NCBI GenBank assembly: GCA_958510875.1
Contig: OY294070.1
Coordinates: 19,273,631-19,337,630, forward strand
Direction of reading: 5' to 3'
Source: Endomychus coccineus
Lineage: Eukaryota; Arthropoda; Insecta; Coleoptera; Endomychidae
DNA length: 64,000 nt
The position numbers and the translations under genes were made by a program. Below the pieces are notes generated by a model, which was not told the origin of the DNA, made no database searches, and saw only the letters and a program-made list of their open reading frames with translations. This document shows, piece by piece, positions 55,653-64,000 of this stretch (positions within the stretch are counted from its first letter, which is position 1; each line of letters begins with the position of its first letter).

Positions 55653-55755
55653 TTGGAGTACCTTAGTCAGACGGCTTATTAGCAACGCCGATCGGCATGT
55701 CAATGTCGATTGGCGTTGGTAACAAGGCCACTTGGGTTCGATTTCTAGTGAGATC
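55653..55755 (+). ncRNA. Possible tRNA-derived SINE head
   Basis: TTAGTCAGACGG (about 55663) resembles a pol III A box and GGGTTCGATTTC (about 55734) a B box, 70 bases apart. This is longer than in a true tRNA but possible for a SINE. No clean cloverleaf could be drawn. Confidence 0.35.
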
Positions 55756-56713
55756 TCATTTTATATTTCTTAAACCTCCTTTCATTAAAAATGGTAGATT
55801 CAAGACAAACAGTGAATCTAAGCCGAGTTAGGTTAAGTGTTTCTATAATTGAAAGTTAGGTTATGGTACAGTGACTACAAAAAATATTGGCTACAAACAG
55901 TTCAAACTGCAATGTTTCGGCAAATAATTCTGTGCAGAGACAAAACAACCTAAAAAGTCTTGCACCATATACTTTACCATATACCACTTTCACCACAGTA
56001 TATTATACTGTGCTTTGACTGTTTACTTTGTTTAATTTATAGTTGTTCTGTATTTCATGTGCACATATTGTTCATTTGCATATTATTTATGCGATTTATA
56101 TTTTCTTCTAGAAAAGTAATGTATGGCGATAAACATTTAATTAATAAATGGAGGATTATTGGTTTTGAGGTCTTTGTTTCCCTGTTAAGTATTTATTTAC
56201 ATTTTGTCAAAACTGTCAACACTCATAACCCCATTAGATACAAGAGGCTTCAGTACTGAACAATTGTATTGTCTATGTAGAAAAGACAAATGAGTTGCCT
56301 TATTTGCTGGAACATGGTGGAACCAAGAAAATCGGACAGCTGTATTTTATAGTAGTTATGTAGAATTAGGCAAAACGGTACCATATGTAAAATCTCGTAG
56401 CCACAGCAACACTGAAGTGGACGTCTCGTTATCCTTCATCTTCTCAATCATCCTCTCTCAATTTCGAATTTTTTATTCTATTTAGCATCAGCAACCACGA
56501 TTTTTTGGTACCATTTGTTCTAATATAACAAGATCGTAACTGCGCATGATCACAAACCAAATTCCCAAGTTGTAACCCAATAGCGAATTCGTGTATGTCG
56601 TGTATATAATATGAAAATATACATGCCAAGGATTTCATTATGACACAATTCAGATGTACATAGATGTGCATATACCTACCTTAGTATAGAAATTATGAAT
56701 ATGAAACTCTTAC

Positions 56714-56804
56714 CTTTCAGAATGAAGTCTTTATATTTCTTATTTTTGTCCAAACACATCCACTTTTGAAGGTTATGGGATTCAACTTTGATAAAAACCG
56801 ACAT
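56714..56804 (-). CDS. Element-encoded beta-grasp-like peptide, exon 1
   Basis: Minus strand. ATG at 56804-56802 opens 30 codons plus one base: MSVFIKVESHNLQKWMCLDK then NKKYKDFILK. It ends AAAG followed by the donor GTAAGAG (56713 downward). The leftover G joins GT of exon 2 (55444-55443) to make Gly and keeps the frame into LEKFAMN. The intron would be 1269 bases. The start, a strand-like VFIKV, a basic loop and Y-DFI, is how PB1/CIDE-N-like domains begin. Together 86 residues. The exon is too short to stand out by itself; the phase match is what supports it. Confidence 0.5.
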
Positions 56805-57220
56805 TATTTCACTTCACTCTATCAACTAAGAGCGAGATACTGATAAAGGCACGTAAACAACTAACCTGATCAATGTTCAATGTGTCTAAAGTGAAAAAGT
56901 CAGTACACATGCAAGGAAAAATTTTTCAGCAGCAAAATGGCGGGTTTGACTATTTACGACACAAGGCCAATGCGGGAGGAACTGACTGAACTGAGCTCGT
57001 AAAGTAGTGAGCTGATCGGTCGATAGGTGCTGTTTTAACCATTTGCGAATTCAATACAAATCCATACAGTGTATTATCGAAGTTAAGTTTAGGTAGGTGT
57101 TGAAACGGAGTTTTTCTGGTAGAGTCATTTTGACGGGTTCAGCACTTAACACCATATAGTGAAGAATGCTTACACCACAATGGGGTGTGAAAGTTTACAC
57201 CGGTCAATTTTTTTACTGTG

Positions 57221-57640
57221 TATAGTGGACAATTACTTAATTGGCCCATTTCGATTGCCCAATCGATTGACAGGTGCACTGTATCGAAATTTCTTGGGGA
57301 ACGATTTAAACACATTACCATTGGCCATTATTGGAAGAATGTATTACATGCATGATGGGGCGCCAGCTCACTTTTCTCAAGTGGCAAGGGAATATTTGGA
57401 TAGGAGATTTGGAAAGAGATGGATTGGTCGAGGGGGGCCTGTACCCTAGCCAGCTCGTAGTCCCGACCTTATTCCCCTAGATTTTTCATTTTGGGGATTT
57501 ATGAAAAATTATGTTTATGCTGTGGAAATACATAATGAAGAACAATTATTATGGCTAAGAATTATGGAATCGGAATCTATCTTCCGTAATAACCCAGGAA
57601 TATTTCAAAGAAATCATTAACAAGAAGAATGATAAAATGT
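57221..57640 (+). pseudogene. Tc1/mariner transposase, C-terminal part
   Basis: Continues directly from the codon broken at 53811: VDNYLIGPFRLPNRLTGALY, then GRMYYMHDGAPAHFSQVARE with the second catalytic Asp, RRFGKRWIGRGGPVP, a TAG stop (57448-57450), then PARSPDLIPLDFSFWGFMKN with the third Asp. All three acidic positions survive, but two or more stops break the reading frame. The seamless continuation across the 3.4-kb insertion proves that the insert is a later event. Confidence 0.9.
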
Positions 57641-57823
57641 ATTGAAGTACAAGGGCAACAATTTGAACATCTTTTAAAAACTTAATGTTTTGTTTTGATT
57701 GATCATTATTTTTCATATTAAAATTTAATTATTCAAGTATTATAACATTGTATTTGCAAATAAGTTATCATCTATCGCCTGACACTATGCACGGCACTTT
57801 TTTCTATGTCACCCTGTATAATA

Positions 57824-57950
57824 AATTCTCGGGAAATAGATCCCACAAACAATAAACTTATTATTTTCGTATTTTTTAAAACTAATTGTGTCAAGCACAA
57901 AGTGTCCTTATCGCATTAATTTCAATTAAAAATGCCCACGTCACCGAAAC
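57824..57950 (-). mobile_element. Penelope terminal-repeat fragment lacking the hammerhead
   Basis: AAATTCTCGGGAAATAGATC, AAAGTGTCCTTATCGCA and CACCGAAACGAACAGAAAC match the inverse of the pLTR at 18470-18962. Between TTATTTTCGT and AAAACTAATTGTG, about 80 bases that hold the ribozyme in the copy at 60541 are missing. Confidence 0.75.
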
Positions 57951-58436
57951 GAACAGAAACACGAATAATCGAAATTGTAACACATGTTTTAAGTATATAC
58001 ATATGTATCAAGAAGCAATCTACTTATAATATTCGAAGTCATCTCAACCAATGTTTTAGTAAGACTGAAACCAAAATAAAACGTTCAAGTGTCCACTTTC
58101 GAACCAGATGTTTGTCTTGTACATAGAACGGTTTTCAAGAAAAAAATAAAATCAATTTCATTGCATATCCCATAACCACCAGAATCCAGGCTAAAACTAG
58201 CAACAGTGTTTCCTGAGTATGTAATGTGAAACATTTCAGGTGGTGATAACTGAAATTTTTTATGAAAAAAGTTTGTATAAGTATGATGTGCAGAATTTAC
58301 CCCATATGCCCCTCATTTTAGTACACCAACTTGACAAATGCCAATACGGAAAGACATTACAAGTAATGTAACTATCTACAAAACTCTTTATTAAAAATAA
58401 CTGATAACTACTAAGAAAAATTATTAAACTAAATAA

Positions 58437-59475
58437 AATGTTGAAAATGACCGCCATTGGGCCCTATGCAAGCTTCTACTCGTCGCCTCAATGACTACCT
58501 AACTCGCTCAAGAACACCGGACCTGTTACGAATATTGTTACAGGAGTGTTTTATCCGATTCTGCAGCTCTTCTATAGTCTCAATGGGTGTAGTGCATACT
58601 AGTTCTTTAAGATGGCCCCAAAAATGAAAATTCAAAGGATTTATATCTGGGGATCGGGGTGGCCAAAACTGTGGACCTCTCCTAATTCAGCTATTTGGAA
58701 ATGCATTATTAAGGTACTCTCAAACAATTACAAAAAAATAAGGATAAGCTACATCGTGCATCAACCAGAAGGAACATCTGATTGATACAGATAAATCTTA
58801 CAGGAGTTCAGGTAGCACATAAATAAGAAAATGCAGATAGGAGTCACCGTCCAATCGATTTGGGGGAACGTATGGTCCAATCGAATAGTCACCAAAAATT
58901 CCCACCCACACATTAACAGAAAACGTTACCTGGTGTCTTGTTCCCAATATGACATGCGGATTTTCTTGCGCCGAAACATGGTTTTTGTGAAAGTTGGTAA
59001 TACCGTCTCTTGAGAAATTTGCCTCATACGTTAACAAAAAACGAGAAATTTGGAAAAGTTAAATGTTTTTTCCCTAGCCACCGACACCAATCAAGTTGAA
59101 GAGGAAAGTCACGTGGTAATAGAGCCTGTATACGTTGGATGTGGTAGAGTATAGCTCGATCTGCCTTAAAATGCTACTGTCTCAGCCCTGACATTTAGGT
59201 CGCTAGGACCTAGGTCGCTTTTCTTGTAATAATATTCAACTATTTGAAGGATGTGCTCCTCATGTTCCGGAGTTCTTACTGAAACTCGCCTACCACGACG
59301 ATAATGTTACTTTTTGAGAACGTGCCAGTTTTTGTAATCGGCGATGAAGTTTAATAAATGTGTTCGAACACAGCAAGCACCTTTTTGGATACCTCTCAGT
59401 ATACCGTCTTGCTTGCAATGAGTTGCCATTTCCTAATCGATAGCAGAAATGCATTTGAGTCATCTCTTCAGCCAT
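58437..59475 (-). pseudogene. Tc1/mariner transposase pseudogene E
   Basis: Minus strand from 59475: MAEEMTQMHFCYRLGNGNSL then QARRYTERYPKRCLLCSNTF gives the N-terminal helix-turn-helix. MLTYEANFSRDGITNFHKN (59037) is the first catalytic-Asp region, changed from LTDEANF to LTYEANF. ENPHVILGTRHQVTFSVNVW and VGIFGDYSIGPYVPPNRLDG follow. WLMHDVAYPYF (about 58755) corresponds to the MHDGAPAHF box. GPQFWPPRSPDINPLNFHFW (about 58670) holds the last Asp. Frame shifts separate the parts. The end LRRRVEACIGPNGGHF is typical of this group. Confidence 0.85.
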
Positions 59476-59780
59476 TATTAATACAATTAGCTAAACAAAT
59501 TTATTTCCGAACGAATAAAAAAGAATACATACTAAGTTAAATGATAAGTAATTGCGACAATTTCATATTTGGAAAGTTCGATTTGTGTCATAAAATACAT
59601 ATTTTCATAGCACACCTTGACATTCATGTAGATTGTAGCCCAGTTCTTAGCGGGATATGTAATGCAGTAGATTTAATTTTTTTGCTCGAAAACCGTTCAA
59701 TTTACAAGAAAAACTCAATGGCCCAATTGTAATAAAAAAAGATGAAAAATCAAGAAAAAATTGTTTTCTCCAGAAAAAAG

Positions 59781-59841
59781 CAGTGGCGTACCATTTATTT
59801 TAAACAAATAATTCAGGGGCGTGTGCGTATGGACGCCACTG
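59781..59841. mobile_element. 61-base CAGTGGCGTA miniature inverted element
   Basis: CAGTGGCGTACCAT at the left and ATGGACGCCACTG at the right are inverses around ~35 bases. The same termini occur at 26277-26335. Confidence 0.6.
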
Positions 59842-60132
59842 GTTTGAGTAGGAGAACAATTATTGTTAATGGAAGAGACTGCCTTTACCTAGGTAACACA
59901 TATCAAAATTTAAGGAAAATATCTAAAGTGGTTTCCGACATATTAGGAAAAAGTAGATTTGCTTTTTAATTTTCAACAGCCTGTAGATCGGAACGGAAGC
60001 GCTTTAGACCCCATGTTCATATGAAATGTTTTAATAAAACGAGGAATCACACCCTTAAAAGACTACTTAGGGATCTCTACGGTAATATATAAATATCATA
60101 CATATTATTACGAACAATCCATTGATTTCATC

Positions 60133-60372
60133 TTATTGCAGGAAGTCTCGCACAGAACACACATCTTTGCGATGATTGAGACATGTTAGTGTGTTGGAAG
60201 TTGTGTATTTTTCCATCTGACACAGGGTACGATCTAACTCTGTTACATCAACAATGTATGGGGAAGCACTTATTTCTTCACATTTTTTCACCAAGAAATC
60301 CTTTTGGACACGTGTTTTAACATTCAGACAAGAGCTGATAACTTCACTGATTACGAACGAAGATAACGTCAT
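60133..60372 (-). other. Unrecognised 79-codon open frame
   Basis: Begins with MTLSSFVISEVISSCLNVKT and contains VQKDFLVKKCEEISASPYIV and TELDRTLCQMEKYTT. Composition is protein-like, but I recognise no domain. Its start overlaps one of two direct repeat copies (60355-60388 and 60412-60445, sharing ACGAACGAAGATAA and GGTCACT). It could be an exon or chance. Confidence 0.25.
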
Positions 60373-60540
60373 CGGCGACGGTCACTGATTCAATCCGGCG
60401 ACCATAGTTTACGAACGAAGATAAAGTCACCGGCAACGGTCACTTAACGATTAACGCAAGCGCATTTCATAGTTACCTTTGTTTTAATTTTTGGAATAAT
60501 AGAAGAAATTAATATTTTTACATCAATATATTGACATTAT

Positions 60541-60720
60541 TATATATAAAATACACGGGAAATGGCTCACACTGACACATATGCTTATTATTTTCGTCTT
60601 TACATATGTTTCGGTCTCACGACGATCATCAGAAGACGTATCACTGTATAAAACGTGATTTCTCAAAACTAATTGTATCACCACAAGGCGTCGTTATCGC
60701 ACTAATGTTGGAGCAACCAC
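60541..60720 (-). mobile_element. Penelope terminal-repeat fragment with hammerhead
   Basis: Reverse-oriented copy of the pLTR: CGGGAAATGGCTCACACTGA, then ATTATTTTCGTCTTTACA and AAAACTAATTGTATCACC. It has no adjacent PLE ORF. Confidence 0.8.
60596..60637 (-). ncRNA. Second hammerhead ribozyme
   Basis: On the minus strand: GTCTT (60637-60633), CTGATGA (60632-60626), stem II with GTC/GAC and loop GTGA, GAAAC (60612-60608), loop ATAT, cleavage triplet GTA (60603-60601) and AAGAC (60600-60596). One stem II pair is lost (C opposite C) relative to the copy at 18863; all core nucleotides are present. Confidence 0.82.
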
Positions 60721-61832
60721 CTAACATTTATCAGAATCTATGAACAATATAATTGGAATCTCGCAGAAATGTCGGTCTTCGTCTTGTTCTTGCATATAGT
60801 ATACAGACCAAGACCTGGGAAAATATGATATCGGCTACCATGGCTATGTGATTCGTTTTTCATGCTTTTTATGCAAGACCACGGACCAGTTTCGCTAATC
60901 ACTAGCGCCATCTTGTAGACCATAAAAAGTGGCAACGACAAGGTATCATTTGTTTTGAAATATCTTCTTCAATAACGTCAGAAAGAAATAATAATGTTAT
61001 GAAATTTGGGTCCAAATAGCTCCGAAAATATTTGCCATTCTTTATATCTCAATATGGCATTTTGTTAAACATCAAATTGTGCATCATTGGTATAGTTCAA
61101 CCGACTTTGTATCTCTTACCATTTCTGAGATTCTCATGTTGAGGCTTGAATTTGAGCCAGCTCACATCTTACGAGAAAATTTAAGACAAATTACTTAACT
61201 GGGAGTTGCAGTTTTTATTGAAATCAACATGATCGAACATATTATTCTAGAGATAAACAGTTTCCAAGAATACCCAAACGGCTTTCGGATATATCAAAAT
61301 AATTCGACGGAGAGCATAGCACGATCGGTAATTTTTTCTATACATCTATTATTGTCGAAGAATTGGGGAAACTGCTGACCTAGTACAATAATAATCTTTT
61401 AGCATCAAGGCCATGAGAATGATAGTTAATGTCGGTTTCGCAAAGGCTAAATCAAGATTTGTGTATATCTCATGGAAATCAAGTTCCCCATTTACTCTGG
61501 TACATTTAGACATGTCATAGCTCCGACATAAAGTGTCGTTTCGTATATCGATAAATGATAATGCTTGAGATATGAGAGGATTCGTTTCAACTCCAGTTTT
61601 ATGACACTTTATGCAGACGGTTTTTTGCACAAACAGCGACAAGAGGAAGGATTCTTAATGTTATCAATTATCTTGCGAATTTATTATCATATAAAAGAGC
61701 TGATAAAAGTTCGCTAAAATGAGATGAAGACATCTACTACGACGGTTTGTTTTTCTTAGCGCAATATTACGCTCCTTACTGTTTCTTTGGTTTTCCCTAA
61801 GAAATGAAAATGAATTTCATCCACTCTTCTAC
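60721..61832. other. Intergenic, no gene seen
   Basis: The 97-codon minus-strand frame at 61349-61642 (MSLFVQKTVCIKCHKTGVET start) has a CIKCHK motif but no recognisable domain; it is not called. Confidence 0.4.
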
Positions 61833-62000
61833 CATACCTACGACGGAATAAGTGAAGCTTGGGAAACTTTCTTCTTAATCAGTGTTTTCAAATGCTATAT
61901 AAACACCCTTTCCTGGCATACCTACGACGGAATAAGTGAAACTTGGAAAACTATCTTATTAATCAGAGATTTCAAATGCTAAACTAAGTTTCAATTCATA
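61833..62000. repeat. 84-base tandem duplication
   Basis: CATACCTACGACGGAATAAG starts at 61833 and again at 61917. Both units continue with TGAA-CTTGG-AAACT and TTAATCAG-G-TTTCAAATGCTA. Confidence 0.85.
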
Positions 62001-62212
62001 TACAGGGTGACCCACACTCCCGAAAAAATCCAATTGCTATTTGAAATATTGCCAAGCGGTTTTTTTATAGAATAAATACATAAGCAGAGCATAATTGGAA
62101 AATATTTGCATTTACATACAGGATGGTCTTTATTAAGTAATACACCAAACTTATGTTTTAAGCTATTGCATATAGCTTTTACGGCGGGCTTTGAGCGCGG
62201 CGACCGAATCAA
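62001..62212. mobile_element. Tc1/mariner-type terminal arm remnant
   Basis: TATACAGGGTGACCCACACT followed by AT-rich sequence and ACATACAGGATGGTC resembles a solo end of a CAGGGTG-type element; no partner end was seen. Confidence 0.45.
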
Positions 62213-62372
62213 GAAAAAAAAACAAGAGATAAATACCGTAACGACAATCTAAAAAAACTGAAAACAAATACCGTAACGAAATATCCTAAGACCCACCACT
62301 CCGCCTACCATGTAGCTCGGCCGAGCCTAAAATTGTCGAAATGTTAACTTTGAACCTTTTAAAAGGTCATGA

Positions 62373-63070
62373 TAGCCCCAAAGTGCGTCGAAAACTGTTT
62401 CGAATTGGTTAATTTTCGATAAATCGAATGACGTTCACGTGAGAAGCGCGTAGCTCGCGAGTTAGAAAAGTGCAAATTTACGGTACATAGAACGTCTTAA
62501 CGAGGACTTTTCGCATGCGGTTTTCGCTCCATGTCGTTAGTTTATGAACAGGGCCAACTAAATAGCATAGTCTCGGGCCCCAAGATGTCGATTAAATAGG
62601 AAAATTTAATTAAAATAGTTTGAGGTATTCGCATCTGACATGCGACGTACGAAAGGGAATTTTCTAGCTACTTAAATATACCGAAAGCGGGTAAAAGCTA
62701 GCGGCCCATAGCCCAAAATACTTTATTAAAACTGGCGCCGGCCGCACGGGGTTCGAAACGGCCCCAAATTAACAAAATAGAGGTAAAATGTATAAACTCT
62801 AACTTACGCGCAGCAAGCTCCTCGAGGATATGTCAAAATTATTACGTTCATAGCTAATTACATAAGACGTCCGGCGTTCATGCAATTGTGTTTTTATACA
62901 ACTCGACCTTCTCATTTCGATAGGCCACGTGAAAATCCCAGAGCCGGAAGCGCTATCGAGATCTGAACGTTAAAACTTTCGTATAAAATTGTGTTCACAA
63001 GTCAACTGACACTTGTCAGCATAGATAACTCTACTACCGGTAGTAGAGTTATCTATCAAGATGATACTCT
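62373..63070. repeat. Second copy of the 42407-43103 element interior
   Basis: AGCCCCAAAGTGCGTCGAAA through GTCAACTGACACTTGTCA aligns along its length with 42407-43069. Long identical stretches include AATTGGTTAATTTTCGATAA and CCATGTCGTTAGTT. The ACAGGTCTGG ends are not present here. A 36-base palindrome (63021-63056) replaces the corresponding segment near the right edge. Confidence 0.85.
63021..63056. repeat. 36-base perfect palindrome
   Basis: ATAGATAACTCTACTACC (63021-63038) is followed directly by its exact reverse complement to 63056. No spacer. The sister copy at 43070-43086 has unrelated sequence here. Confidence 0.95.
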
Positions 63071-64000
63071 TTTTACTCATAATTCGTGTAGATTTTGAAG
63101 GGGTAGTGGATGTTTTTCTGCCCAACTTTTTCTAGTGGCGTAGTGCTATGCAATAGCTTTACCGCGGCAGTCCCCGAGTGCCACACGTTTCATATTTTTT
63201 CAATGGAACATCCTATACTGTGATCATTCTTTCGAAATCCCTCATTAATGTGAGAAGAATGATATAACATATCATGGGTCTCTTGTTGACGGTTTCCGAA
63301 TTATCAGATATTTTAGAGTTAAAAGGGGTCTACTTCAAAAAATCACTCTGTGTTTACTGATGGAAATAAAACCGCGATTCTTACGCGAGCAGTTTCTCAA
63401 TATGTTTAAAAATTGTATCCAATGTCAGGAATGTATCCGAAATGTGTTATTAAATAAAACAAACGAGAAACTAAACTTTCCACTGTAAGCAATGCACTAA
63501 GTGACAAGGCCGATCAAAATACCACAAATTACCAAGAGGTCACTACATAGTACAGTCATTTTATGGATTTTTTTGAGATTTGGTACTTTTTTTTCCGACT
63601 TAAGGTTTGAAAATACAGAAAGTTAGAAAATTTTCCATAGATTACGAAAAAAATAGTGGCTGAAAACCTCCAATGAAGGAAAATGTCTTAATTTATATAT
63701 ATATACGATTTTCCGTGTTTTTCCGGAAATGAACACTTATATCTTCGAAAATAAGCATTTTAGAAGGAAAAGTTTAACAAAACTTGTTCAGCATTAAATT
63801 TTACATAGGAATTGACTATTCTGAATTTAATTTTCATCGAATTTTAAAGCATTGGATGAGAAAACAAAATATTTTCGAATAAGAACTATATATAAGAAAA
63901 AATTGCATTTGGCTGGTAAATATGGTATGATAAATTTATATTCGGGTATATATCGTTACTGTAAATGATTATAATTAGGAATTTTCCAATATTTGCCCTA
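63071..64000. other. Intergenic, no gene seen
   Basis: AT-rich, no gene recognised; AGTGGCGTAGTG at about 63135 is a lone transposon-end motif. Confidence 0.4.

Larger units (their letters stand above)
53813..57220 (-). mobile_element. Unclassified 3.4-kb element with TA target and ACACC/GGTGT subterminal array
   Basis: Inserted at TA (53811-53812 and 57221-57222) within a transposase codon. Ends are CACAGTGAAAAAT and TTTTTTTACTGTG. The left ~480 bases contain many short units with ACACCAAA, GTGTAAA and GCGGTGT; the right ~80 bases contain TTAACACC, TTACACC, GGGGTGTGAAA and TTACACCGGTC. No DDE transposase was found. It carries a two-exon ORF on the minus strand (56804-56714 and 55444-55275) and a tRNA-like box pair near 55660-55745. 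The superfamily cannot be named. Confidence 0.8.
52458..57816 (+). mobile_element. Tc1/mariner element D, complete ends, split by a 3.4-kb insertion
   Basis: Starts CAGGGTGACATAGGAAAAAG and ends TTTCTATGTCACCCTG, flanked by TA (52456-52457 and 57817-57818). The ends share GTGCATAGTGTCAGGCGATA and its inverse. The inner left region (52918-53040) is also the inverse of 57640-57775. A 45-base transposase piece at 53050-53096 is the inverse of 53425-53466. Without the insertion at 53813-57220 the element would be about 1.95 kb, close to the usual size for this superfamily plus the extra left segment. Confidence 0.9.

Noticed and set aside
62740..62765. GGGGTTCGAAAC as a tRNA B box
   Set aside because: No A box or cloverleaf is present, and the sister repeat at 42.8 kb lacks the motif.

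Overview
The window is nuclear DNA of an arthropod, most likely an insect. A recognisable activin-beta gene with insect-style introns, AT-rich intergenic DNA and a dense mix of Penelope, I/Jockey-type LINE, Ty3/Gypsy, Tc1/mariner, hAT and Mutator-like relics point that way. A beetle is plausible, but the order cannot be fixed from this sequence. No bacterial operons, rRNA genes, convincing tRNA genes or CRISPR arrays were seen.

Host gene content is small. Only one host gene is firmly supported: the 3' end of activin-beta (Actbeta) on the + strand. It comprises a prodomain exon at 76-278, a 2.7-kb intron containing a transposon relic, and the terminal exon at 3007-3615, which holds the rest of the prodomain, a furin site and a nine-cysteine ligand domain. 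Upstream exons lie outside the window.

The remaining ~60 kb is layered mobile DNA separated by gene-poor AT-rich stretches. Left third: a 225-bp hAT-type MITE with a perfect 8-bp target duplication (5118-5342); several Tc1/mariner elements with long inverted arms (1471-2830, 9670-11800, 20001-21374); an inverted-repeat element carrying head-to-head satellite arrays (13057-15359); and a Penelope-like element (17039-18962) encoding RT plus GIY-YIG and carrying a hammerhead ribozyme. Middle: hAT relics (22324-23928; 32345-33857 with an exact 8-bp duplication; 39640-40110), an RNase H-bearing LINE (24850-26046), a CxC/GCDTT-type ORF (28122-28754), a 272-bp tandem duplication in otherwise empty DNA (30229-30786), a Mutator-like pseudogene (35420-36235) and a Gypsy pol relic (37355-39099). 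Right third: a Penelope copy split by a LINE tail (43444-44430), an I-type LINE (44486-46560), a mariner relic, and a Jockey/CR1-type LINE inserted into a second Mutator-like pseudogene (47590-51200). Beyond these is a complete Tc1/mariner element (52458-57816) split by a 3.4-kb element of unknown type (53813-57220).

The most unusual items are listed here. (1) The 3.4-kb nested element contains a two-exon open reading frame, on the minus strand, with matching splice phase; it would encode an 86-residue beta-grasp-like peptide. (2) Two intact-looking hammerhead ribozymes lie in Penelope terminal repeats, and a third copy has lost the ribozyme. (3) A satellite has monomers whose reading frame stays in register. 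(4) A hAT element has subterminal regions packed with TATCGATA, the motif bound by the hAT-derived factor DREF. (5) Tc1/mariner elements here repeatedly show foldback structure.
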